A DNA stretch of 64,000 nt from Magnetococcales bacterium (GTDB lineage: Bacteria > Pseudomonadota > Magnetococcia > Magnetococcales > Magnetaquicoccaceae), in assembly GCA_015231375.1 (NCBI GenBank), contig JADGBT010000022.1:1-64000 (forward strand), written 5' to 3'. This document shows, piece by piece, positions 37,419 to 44,775 of the stretch (within the stretch, counting starts at the first letter, position 1; each line of letters starts with the position of its first letter). A model generated the notes under the pieces. The model was not told where the DNA came from, searched no databases, and was given only the letters and a program-made list of their open reading frames with translations. The position numbers and the translations under genes were made by a program.

Positions 37419-39311
37419 TCAGTTCTCGTCACCCCCAATGCCGTATTTCTCCAGTTTGCGGTAAAAGGTGCTGCGACTCACTCCCAATAGTTTGGCCGCT
37501 TTCTTCTTTTTCCATTGGGCCTCTGCCAGAGCGCGCAGCAGGGCCTCCTTTTCCGATTGGGGAGGAACGGGTGCGGCAGGAACGGGTGCGACGGGGGTGG
37601 AAGGCAACGAAACGGGTGCGACGGGGGTGGAAGGCAACGGGACTCCCGGCACCGGAACGGTCACAAGCGGCGACGGGGGCAAACGAACCGCGTCGATCCG
37701 GGACGCCAGTGGGGGACTCTCCTCCTCCTCCTCGGATTTGCCGGACAAAGGATCCGCGCACAGCCGTTGCACCACCAGATTCTTGGGCAGATGCTTGATC
37801 CGGATCGTGTTCAACCGACACACCACAAAGGCGTGTTCGATGGCGTTTTCCAACTCGCGGATGTTGCCGGGCCAGGGATACTGCAACAGCATCTCCATCA
37901 CGCTGTCCTGGACACCGACAATGCTCTTTTCGTATTTGCGGTTGAATTTCTGAATGAAATGGTTGACCAGAACCGGAATGTCGTCGAGTCGCTTGCGCAA
38001 CGGCGGCACATTGATCTCCACCACGTTGAGCCGAAAATACAGATCCTCGCGAAACCGACCCAGCCGGATCTGCTCGGCCAGATCCTTGTTGGTGGCGGCC
38101 ACCACCCGCACATCCACGCGGATGGTCCGGGAGTCTCCCACCCGTTCCAGCTCCTTTTCCTGCAAGATGCGCAGCAGCCGGGTCTGCATGGAGAGGCTGA
38201 TGTCGCCAATCTCGTCTAAAAAAATGGTGCCTCCCGCCGCCGCCTCGAACCGTCCGGGCCGATCGCGCACCGCGCCGGTGAACGCCCCCTTCACATGTCC
38301 GAACAGCTCGCTTTCCAGAAGATTATCCTGCAAGGCCGCGCAATTGACCTTGACCAGCGGACCGTGGCCCCTCCTCCCCTTGAAATGCAACGCCTCGGCC
38401 ACCAACTCCTTGCCCACCCCGGACTCCCCGGTGATCAGGGTGGTGGTATCCATGTTGGCCAACGATTCGATCAGGTCGTACACCTCCTGCATCTTTTCGC
38501 TCATGCCGATCAGACGATGAAACGTGCGCCGCTTGCGCAGCACCTCCGGCAGAGGCGTCATGCTGGCCCGGTCCAGGATCACCACCACCGCCCCGAAACA
38601 GTGTCCCAGATGGTCCAGCAACGGCGTGGCGCTCACCCGAATCTCGGTGCGCTCCTCGGCGGGTCCGGCGCAGGCCAGAAACAGATTCAACTCCGCCTTG
38701 CGAGAGACGATCACCCGTTTCAGCAAGGCCGCGATATCCGGAACACACCCCCCCTTCTGGTTCAACAAGGAGTGTCCCAGGGCCGGACCGGCGAAGTGAC
38801 AGGCGTTCAGGGCGGCGGGATTGACACTGTGAACCACCATCAGGTGATCCACCACGATCACCCCCTCCCGGACATTGTTGGCAACCGTCTCCAGGGTATC
38901 ACGCAACAGGCTGGTATCCAGACGGAACGAAGACATCTGCAACAAATGGATGATCAGCTCCGGCAGATCCTCCCAGGAATAACGGGCACGAAAATGGATC
39001 GCCTGCGGAATGGCCGGAGGAATCAGGAAGATCCGATCCGCCGGATCGATGGCCAGAAGCGGCAGGGCGTATCCGGCCTGGATGAAGACGCGGGCATACG
39101 ACTCCAACGCTTCGCCTGCCGGCAGTTCGATCACCACCAGGGCGATCGGAATCCGCTTGATCACGACCCCGGCCGCAACAAAATCGGCCACCCGCTCCAC
39201 CGGGCAGATCGCATGCAGCAGCTCGCCCAAACGGGAGGCCAGATGGCTACCCACCCCGACCAGCAGGACGGAGTAGGTGTGAAAGGGGGGATGGTGTTTG
39301 ATCGGAATCAT
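37419..39311 (-). CDS. Sigma-54-dependent transcriptional activator (PAS-AAA+-Fis)
   Basis: A 630-residue NtrC-family enhancer-binding protein. The N-terminal ~130 residues look like a receiver fold (YSVLLVGVG, ALVVIELPAG) without a clear phospho-Asp site. A PAS-like domain (about 140-260) follows. The AAA+ domain has Walker A GESGVGKEL, the sigma-54 contact loop GAFTGA, Walker B GGTIFLDEIGD and the R-finger region. A Val/Pro/Thr-rich linker with repeated STPVAPV leads to a Fis-type helix-turn-helix (KKKAAKLLGVSRSTFYRKLEKYG). The ATG at 39311 lacks a ribosome site. It is divergent from the ankyrin/cytochrome operon, which carries a sigma-54 promoter and palindromic sites, its probable targets. 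Confidence 0.92.
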   Translation of the reverse strand: MIPIKHHPPFHTYSVLLVGVGSHLASRLGELLHAICPVERVADFVAAGVVIKRIPIALVVIELPAGEALESYARVFIQAGYALPLLAIDPADRIFLIPPAIPQAIHFRARYSWEDLPELIIHLLQMSSFRLDTSLLRDTLETVANNVREGVIVVDHLMVVHSVNPAALNACHFAGPALGHSLLNQKGGCVPDIAALLKRVIVSRKAELNLFLACAGPAEERTEIRVSATPLLDHLGHCFGAVVVILDRASMTPLPEVLRKRRTFHRLIGMSEKMQEVYDLIESLANMDTTTLITGESGVGKELVAEALHFKGRRGHGPLVKVNCAALQDNLLESELFGHVKGAFTGAVRDRPGRFEAAAGGTIFLDEIGDISLSMQTRLLRILQEKELERVGDSRTIRVDVRVVAATNKDLAEQIRLGRFREDLYFRLNVVEINVPPLRKRLDDIPVLVNHFIQKFNRKYEKSIVGVQDSVMEMLLQYPWPGNIRELENAIEHAFVVCRLNTIRIKHLPKNLVVQRLCADPLSGKSEEEEESPPLASRIDAVRLPPSPLVTVPVPGVPLPSTPVAPVSLPSTPVAPVPAAPVPPQSEKEALLRALAEAQWKKKKAAKLLGVSRSTFYRKLEKYGIGGDEN

Positions 39312-39363
39312 GGGAGGGGGGAATCATCCTTTCCGTAAGTCGTTCGTGGATCATCTCTCGCCT

Positions 39364-39412
39364 TGGGACATTATGTCCCATTGTGTCCCAATGGAACATG
39401 GTTCATGTCCCA
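39364..39412. promoter_or_regulatory. Palindromic upstream activator sites for a sigma-54 activator
   Basis: A perfect 17-base palindrome TGGGACATTATGTCCCA (39364-39380) is followed by a half-site TGTCCCA (39384-39390). An imperfect inverted pair TGGAACAT/ATGTCCCA then spans 39392-39412. Their size and symmetry fit the Fis-type HTH of the adjacent activator. The centre of the first site is about 194 bases upstream of the predicted start of the sigma-54 promoter, a usual enhancer distance. Confidence 0.75.
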
Positions 39413-39539
39413 TTCCGCAACACATTGTGTGTCCACCGATGCCCCCGCAACCGCTTGATTCTTTGACAACCCACCACCCATTATCCGCAAATCAAGCAAA
39501 ATCAACCATCCACAATCATTCCGGCCCATCACGACCCCA

Positions 39540-39554
39540 TGGCACGCTGTATGC
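39540..39554 (+). promoter_or_regulatory. Sigma-54 (-24/-12) promoter
   Basis: TGGCACGCTGTATGC matches the consensus TGGCACG-N4-TTGC at every position but one. The invariant GG and GC are at the required spacing. Transcription is expected to start near 39566, leaving a ~93-base leader before the ankyrin gene. Confidence 0.8.
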
Positions 39555-39658
39555 GCTATATCAAGCAAAGGACATACTTCTCTCACACCGGGTCACGGGA
39601 CACGGTGGAGATCATGGATAGACACATTAAAAGACGCAACGTCTCAAGGAGAACGACC

Positions 39659-40624
39659 ATGAACACCCGGAAAATCGCAACGACCCTCTCCATCATGGCC
39701 CTGGCAACCGTGATGGCCGTCGCCACCCTCGGCAACCACAACACGCAAAAAGTGGACAATGCTATGTCCATCGCCGCCATGGAAGGGGATGTTGCGACCG
39801 TGCGGGCACTCCTGAACAAAGGCGTCAGCGTCGAGAACCAGGGCAACCTGAAAATCTCCCCCCTGGCCTGGGCCGCCGAAAACGGTCACGCCGAAGTGGT
39901 CAAGACCCTGCTGGCGGCCGGCGCCAATGTCAACACCGTCGATCCTTCCGGGTTCACCCCTTTGAGCCTGGCGGCCAGATGGAATGACCAGACCATCGTG
40001 ACCCTGCTGCTCGACGCCGGTGCCAATCCCAACATCGCCACCAAATCGGGTCAAACGGCGCTGTTCGGTCCGGCCCAGTACGGTTTCGACGCAGTGCTCA
40101 AACAACTCATCGAACGGGGCGCGGATGTCAACGCCATCGACAAACGGGGAGACAGCCCCATGATCATCGCCGCCAAACGGGGCCATGAACAGGTGGTGAC
40201 CGCTCTGCTCGACGCGGGGGCGACCCCCAACGTCCAGAACAAACAGGGCTACAGCCCCCTGATGATCGCCGCCGAGTCGGGTCATGAGACCATCGTGGCG
40301 TCCCTGCTGGAACGAGGCGCGAATCTGAGCTTCCGTCACGAGTGCGGCTGTACCGCCCTGCTGGTGGCGGCGGAAAAAGGCTACTCGGGAATCGTCCGCC
40401 TGCTGCTCGACCACGGCGCCGACATCAACGCGGTCAACTACGAGGGATCTTCGGCCCTGATGTTCGCGGCCCGCTACAACTATCTGGACACGGCCAAGCT
40501 GCTCATGGAACGGGGCATCAAGACCTCGCTGGTGGACCAGAACGGCAAAACCGCCAAGGACTATCTGCGTAATGGCGCCACACGGGCCATGAACAAACTG
40601 CTGGATCCGGGCAACAACGCCTGA
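39659..40624 (+). CDS. Exported ankyrin-repeat protein
   Basis: A 321-residue protein with an N-terminal signal/anchor helix (TLSIMALATVMAVATLG). Eight to nine ankyrin repeats fill the rest, each with the usual cores such as SPLAWAAENGHAEVVKTLLAAGANVN and TALLVAAEKGYSGIVRLLLDHGADIN. Periplasmic ankyrin proteins act as scaffolds, and some protect or assemble haem enzymes. The ATG at 39659 follows AAGGAGA. It is the first gene after the sigma-54 promoter and precedes three cytochrome genes, so a role in maturation or docking of these cytochromes is a reasonable inference. A weaker start at 39539 would put the promoter inside the gene and is rejected. Confidence 0.85.
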   Translation: MNTRKIATTLSIMALATVMAVATLGNHNTQKVDNAMSIAAMEGDVATVRALLNKGVSVENQGNLKISPLAWAAENGHAEVVKTLLAAGANVNTVDPSGFTPLSLAARWNDQTIVTLLLDAGANPNIATKSGQTALFGPAQYGFDAVLKQLIERGADVNAIDKRGDSPMIIAAKRGHEQVVTALLDAGATPNVQNKQGYSPLMIAAESGHETIVASLLERGANLSFRHECGCTALLVAAEKGYSGIVRLLLDHGADINAVNYEGSSALMFAARYNYLDTAKLLMERGIKTSLVDQNGKTAKDYLRNGATRAMNKLLDPGNNA

Positions 40625-40651
40625 CCTGCAATGAAACGATGTTCACCAAGT

Positions 40652-40690
40652 CCGGGAGCCTTCGCCCCACACCCCAAAGAAGGCTCCCGG
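40652..40690. repeat. 12-bp perfect hairpin inside the cytochrome operon
   Basis: CCGGGAGCCTTC (40652-40663) and GAAGGCTCCCGG (40679-40690) are exact complements around a 15-base loop, in the 122-base gap between the ankyrin and seven-haem cytochrome genes. With no T-tract it probably marks an mRNA-processing or stability point that could set different levels for the two products. Confidence 0.65.
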
Positions 40691-40746
40691 CCCACCAAGC
40701 CCATCAGGGCCAACCAGGGCAACCGGGGTCGCACAGAAAGGACGCC

Positions 40747-41700
40747 ATGAACATCCACCCGCACCTCCACCCGCTTGCCCTGTTGCTTGGTCTGCTGTTT
40801 TTCGTCACTCCGATCACCACGCAGGCAGACGCCTCCCAAAACAAAGATGGAGCCTGCCTGCGCTGTCACGGCATGCCAACCCTCTCCTATCTGGATCCGG
40901 CCACGGGCGGATTGCGCAATCTGTCCATCGATTCCAAGGCCATGGCCCGCTCCGATCACAAGAACCTGGGCTGCCGGGATTGCCATGCCGCCGGCTTCGA
41001 GGTCTATCCCCACTTCGAAGAGGCGCGCCGGGAACGGCTTGAATGTCTGAATTGTCATCAAAAAAACACTAATTTCCCCCGTGCGTTGTTTGAATCCATC
41101 GAGCGCAGTTTCACGCGCAGCATCCATTACCAGTCCATGCAGGATACCTTCACCTGTTTCTCCTGCCACAATCCCCACGATTTCCGCATGCTGTCCGGTC
41201 AGACCCGCGCCAGCCTCCACTCGGTGGTGGCCCGCGACAACGGCGCGTGTCGCCACTGTCACGACTCGCCGGAAGGCATCGTGGGTCGCACCGGGCGGCT
41301 GTTCTCCTCGTTGAGCCAGACCCACGCCTGGCTGCCGGAGACCGAACGCCACTGGAGCAAGGTCCGTTGTGTGGAATGCCATACCGGTGGGGACAACGCC
41401 CGGGGCGGTCACTTCATTCTGGGCCGCAACCACGCGGTGCGGGCCTGTGAGTCCTGCCACAGTCAGAACTCGATCCTGGCCACCAAACTCTATCGCCACC
41501 GCACCCGCGAAGAGCGCCGCAGCGCCGGATTCCTCCACTCGGTGGTGATGAACGATGCCTATGTCATCGGCATGACCCGCAACCAATGGCTGGATTGGGG
41601 TGGCATCGGCCTGATCGTCCTGACCCTCGCGGGTGTGGGCGCCCATGGTCTGGCCCGTTATCTGGTCGCAAGGAGAACTCGCCATGAAAACCACCACTGA
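40747..41700 (+). CDS. Seven-haem cytochrome c with C-terminal membrane anchor
   Basis: A 317-residue periplasmic electron carrier. The signal peptide (LALLLGLLFFVTPITTQA) is followed by seven CxxCH haem-binding motifs: CLRCH, CRDCH, CLNCH, CFSCH, CRHCH, CVECH and CESCH. The C-terminus has one transmembrane helix (WGGIGLIVLTLAGVGAHGLA) and a basic cytoplasmic end. The ATG at 40747 has AAGGA upstream. Its stop overlaps the start of the cytochrome b gene by 17 bases. By composition it probably receives electrons from the cytochrome b subunit and passes them to the octahaem protein. Confidence 0.9.
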   Translation: MNIHPHLHPLALLLGLLFFVTPITTQADASQNKDGACLRCHGMPTLSYLDPATGGLRNLSIDSKAMARSDHKNLGCRDCHAAGFEVYPHFEEARRERLECLNCHQKNTNFPRALFESIERSFTRSIHYQSMQDTFTCFSCHNPHDFRMLSGQTRASLHSVVARDNGACRHCHDSPEGIVGRTGRLFSSLSQTHAWLPETERHWSKVRCVECHTGGDNARGGHFILGRNHAVRACESCHSQNSILATKLYRHRTREERRSAGFLHSVVMNDAYVIGMTRNQWLDWGGIGLIVLTLAGVGAHGLARYLVARRTRHENHH

Positions 41701-42325
41701 ACCGTCCACCATGGAACTCTATCCCCTCTGGATCCGCGTCTGGCACTGGAGCAACGCCCTATGCTTTCTGGTGCTGCTGGCCACCGGAATCAGTCTGCAT
41801 TTCGCCGCTCCCGGCTCGGCGCTGATCCCTTTCGATACCGCCCGGATGGCGCATAACATTTTCGGCATCCTGATGACCGTCGGATGGGTGGTCTTCGTGA
41901 TCGGCACGCTCACCAGCGGCAACGGCGTTCACTATCGCCCCCGCCTGTCGGGTCTGGTGGGACGCCTGATGACCCAGGCGCTCTTTTACGGCGTGGGCAT
42001 CTTCCGCCACGCCCCCCATCCCTTCCCGGCCACGCGGGAAGCCAAATTCAATCCGCTGCAACAGGTGACCTATCTCGGGGTGATGTTCGGGGCCGTGCCC
42101 GTGTTGATTCTCTCGGGTCTGGCCTTTTTCTTCCACGATCTGATCCCGGAACGTTTCTGGGACATGGATGGCCTGTGGATCGCCGGTGTGGTCCATTACG
42201 GAATCGGCCTGTTTCTCACGGTTTTTCTGATCGGACACCTCTATCTGGCCACGGCTGGCGAAACGGTGTTCGGTGAATTCAAAAAGATGATTTCCGGCTC
42301 AACCCTGACGGAGGAAAAACCATGA
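41684..42325 (+). CDS. Dihaem cytochrome b membrane subunit
   Basis: A 213-residue integral membrane protein with four to five helices. It is related to the b-type subunits of formate dehydrogenase and thiosulfate reductase. Candidate haem-ligating histidines are in IRVWHWSNALCFLVLLATG, TARMAHNIFGILM, VVHYGIGLFLTVFLIGHLYLA. Such subunits oxidise quinol and hand electrons to periplasmic cytochromes. It starts at 41684 with AAGGAGA and its stop overlaps the octahaem gene start by four bases, so stoichiometric production is likely. Confidence 0.88.
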   Translation: MKTTTEPSTMELYPLWIRVWHWSNALCFLVLLATGISLHFAAPGSALIPFDTARMAHNIFGILMTVGWVVFVIGTLTSGNGVHYRPRLSGLVGRLMTQALFYGVGIFRHAPHPFPATREAKFNPLQQVTYLGVMFGAVPVLILSGLAFFFHDLIPERFWDMDGLWIAGVVHYGIGLFLTVFLIGHLYLATAGETVFGEFKKMISGSTLTEEKP

Positions 42326-44469
42326 ACACCGGGCAGTTCCGCCAATCGCGGCACATCAAACGCATCGCCATCATCCTGGGCCTGGGCGTGACGGTCGGAG
42401 TGGCTCGATGGATCTATCCCGGACTGCTGGAAAGCTACATCGGGGTAAGCAACGCGCCCTTGACCTTTGCCAACAGCGTTCCCCTGGAACCACGGGAGTT
42501 CGAAACCCTGGCCGACTCCTTGACACGGGAATACCGTCAGCAACGGGCCATGGCCCAGACCGAAAACGAAGAGATGCCCTTCGCCCGCCGGTTGAAGATC
42601 AACATGCTGATGAAAACCGGCTCCTTCGCCAAGGACGCCCCCTATCCCCACATCGACTATTTCCGCAAGGCGGGGATTCTGCACTACAAAGGCCCGGAGA
42701 CCTGCCTCACCTGCCACACCACCATGAAGGTGACCGACGAACACGGCAAAATCCACCAGGTGGATACCATGAAAGATGTGGTGGATTCGGTGCATTACAA
42801 GTTCCAAAGCAGCGCCGCCGGATTCTCCACCTACGGTTTCGACGGTCGTCAGGTCAACAGCGCCGGCAACCGACCCATTCCGGTAGGCAAGATCGACCGG
42901 GCCTGCGGGGTGCCCGGCTCCTTCACCTGGACCGGCTGGGCCGATCTGGTCAAGACCAAACCGGCCCACGCCAACGGAGAGACGGAAATCCGCAGCGAAG
43001 GGTGTGGTCAATGCCACATCGGAGGCGGCTATCATCCGGCCACCGAAAAGATGCTCCCCCTGCACGACGCCCCGGCGACCGCCAAGGCGGGCATCGACTG
43101 TCTGATCTGCCACAGTCCGTCTTATGACATGAACGAGCGCTACGTGATCGAAGACGACAACGGCCAACGCTGGAACCAGGACCGCTCCTTGAAGGCGGCT
43201 TTGACCGTGGGACCACCCACCAACAAGACCTGTCTGTTCTGTCATCAGCACAACATGGGCGGGGATCTGGAAAAATCCCTGCCCCCGGGCGCGGCCCCGG
43301 ACAATCTGGGCCACAAAAACAAACGACTGCTGCATCCGGGCGCCAAACGGGGCAACTCCATCCAGCCGGAACACGATGTCCACGCCGCCGCCGGCATGGT
43401 CTGCACCGACTGTCACAAACCCCAGGGCCACAAGATCCCCCGTGGCACCCTGGGCGTGGATCTGGTGGCCAATGATCTGCCCGGCCGCAAGGTGGAATGC
43501 GAATCCTGTCACACGGCGGCCCCGCACGTGAAGGACGAACAGGAACGGGCGCTGCTCAACGGCCATGTGGCCCGCGTCTCCTGCGAGGCGTGCCACATCA
43601 AGAAACTGCGTGACGACAACACCGTGCTGCGCGACTGGATCCATCCGATCTGGAACGAAGAGGAGGGCGCCTTCGTCTTCCAGGATGTCTATCAGAGCGG
43701 CGAGGCGGGACGGGGCTTCACCTTCTTGTGGTTCAACGGCAACGGCTCCTTCCTGGCCAACGCCCTGGGCGACAATCCGGTGGGAGACGGCTCCTACAAT
43801 CCGCTGATGCGGCAACTGGTCAAAATCGAAGACCCCAAAGCCGTCGAGGCGATCCGCCAGGCGGCCACCAGACTCAAAAAGAACTATCCGGACCTGGACG
43901 TGGACCAGTATGTGCGGGAGGTGACCGATCCCCTCTCCAGCCTCTCCCCGGAGATGCTGGAAAAACGCAAAAAAATGATCGAAGAGAAGATCCGGCCCAT
44001 CATGGCCCAGGGACAAAGCAAGATCTATCCCTTCAAACTGTTCAACGCCATCATGTACGAAGACATGAACAACCAGGGCCCCTTCGGCGCCATGATCCTG
44101 CCTTTCGACTATCCGACCTACTACGAGTCCGGAGACCCGAAAGCCTCGGTCAAGAAAGCCCTGGAACACCCGATCCTCAAACGGATGTACGAAGCTCCGT
44201 TCAAGCTCTACATGATGGACGAGTTCATGCGCTACTTCGGGGTGTCGGGATGGAAGGCCGACTATCCGGTGGATGCCAAAGGCAAACTGAAAAATGTCGA
44301 AGCCCACTGGATGCGGCAAATGGGATCGCTCATGATCAACCACGGCATCCAGAAAGAGGGCCGGGGCTGCAAGGAGTGTCACTCCAAGAGCGGCATCCTC
44401 GACTTCAACGCCCTGGGCTATCCCCCGGAACGGGCCGAAGAGCTGCGCAAACTGCCTGAACTGCAATAA
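42322..44469 (+). CDS. Octahaem cytochrome c, tetrathionate-reductase-like
   Basis: A 715-residue protein with an N-terminal membrane anchor or signal (IAIILGLGVTVGVARWIYPG) and eight CxxCH motifs (CLTCH, CGQCH, CLICH, CLFCH, CTDCH, CESCH, CEACH, CKECH). The order GPETCLTCH, then CGQCHIGGGYHP and IDCLICHSPSYDMNERY, matches the octahaem tetrathionate reductase (OTR) family. Those enzymes reduce tetrathionate, nitrite or hydroxylamine in vitro. It is ~200 residues longer than OTR because of a helical insertion (about 470-660) before the last haem. No CX15CH motif of the MccA sulfite reductase type is present. It is the terminal gene of the operon and its likely catalytic subunit; the true substrate is unknown. 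Confidence 0.82.
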   Translation: MNTGQFRQSRHIKRIAIILGLGVTVGVARWIYPGLLESYIGVSNAPLTFANSVPLEPREFETLADSLTREYRQQRAMAQTENEEMPFARRLKINMLMKTGSFAKDAPYPHIDYFRKAGILHYKGPETCLTCHTTMKVTDEHGKIHQVDTMKDVVDSVHYKFQSSAAGFSTYGFDGRQVNSAGNRPIPVGKIDRACGVPGSFTWTGWADLVKTKPAHANGETEIRSEGCGQCHIGGGYHPATEKMLPLHDAPATAKAGIDCLICHSPSYDMNERYVIEDDNGQRWNQDRSLKAALTVGPPTNKTCLFCHQHNMGGDLEKSLPPGAAPDNLGHKNKRLLHPGAKRGNSIQPEHDVHAAAGMVCTDCHKPQGHKIPRGTLGVDLVANDLPGRKVECESCHTAAPHVKDEQERALLNGHVARVSCEACHIKKLRDDNTVLRDWIHPIWNEEEGAFVFQDVYQSGEAGRGFTFLWFNGNGSFLANALGDNPVGDGSYNPLMRQLVKIEDPKAVEAIRQAATRLKKNYPDLDVDQYVREVTDPLSSLSPEMLEKRKKMIEEKIRPIMAQGQSKIYPFKLFNAIMYEDMNNQGPFGAMILPFDYPTYYESGDPKASVKKALEHPILKRMYEAPFKLYMMDEFMRYFGVSGWKADYPVDAKGKLKNVEAHWMRQMGSLMINHGIQKEGRGCKECHSKSGILDFNALGYPPERAEELRKLPELQ

Positions 44470-44482
44470 ACGTCACCCCCAG

Positions 44483-44518
44483 GGGAGGAGGGCCATCGCG
44501 GTCCTCCTCCCTTTTTTT
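44483..44518 (+). terminator. Rho-independent terminator of the cytochrome operon
   Basis: GGGAGGAGGGCC (44483-44494) pairs with GGTCCTCCTCCC (44500-44511) with one G-U pair and a five-base loop, followed by seven T. It lies 14 bases after the octahaem stop codon and closes the sigma-54 operon. Confidence 0.92.
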
Positions 44519-44775
44519 GGTTTATAATTCGCAAATAAAGCAAAATAGGCAAAATACTGTTGCCATCTTCAGTCAATCGCTCCATAATGACCACCAGAAC
44601 CCTTCAAGAACGCTGCAACTCCCAATAAGAACCAATCACAGGATGCACATGGGAACAGGTTGACAGGCTGACAAGGTAACGGACTGACATGACAGGATGA
44701 CCGGATGACAACCGCTCCTGCCAACACCCAAACCGCTGCCCTTACCGGAAAGCCTCTGCCTTCGCACGAAAACCA

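Noticed and set aside
42241-44466. A 741-codon open frame on the minus strand opposite the octahaem cytochrome
   Set aside because: It is the mirror of a gene with eight CxxCH motifs and has no recognisable domain or ribosome site; GC-rich coding DNA commonly leaves the antisense strand open.
42322-44469. Assignment of the octahaem protein as an MccA/SirA sulfite reductase
   Set aside because: Size is similar, but all eight haem motifs are CxxCH and there is no long CX15-17CH motif or copper-site signature; the order of motifs fits the OTR-like family better.
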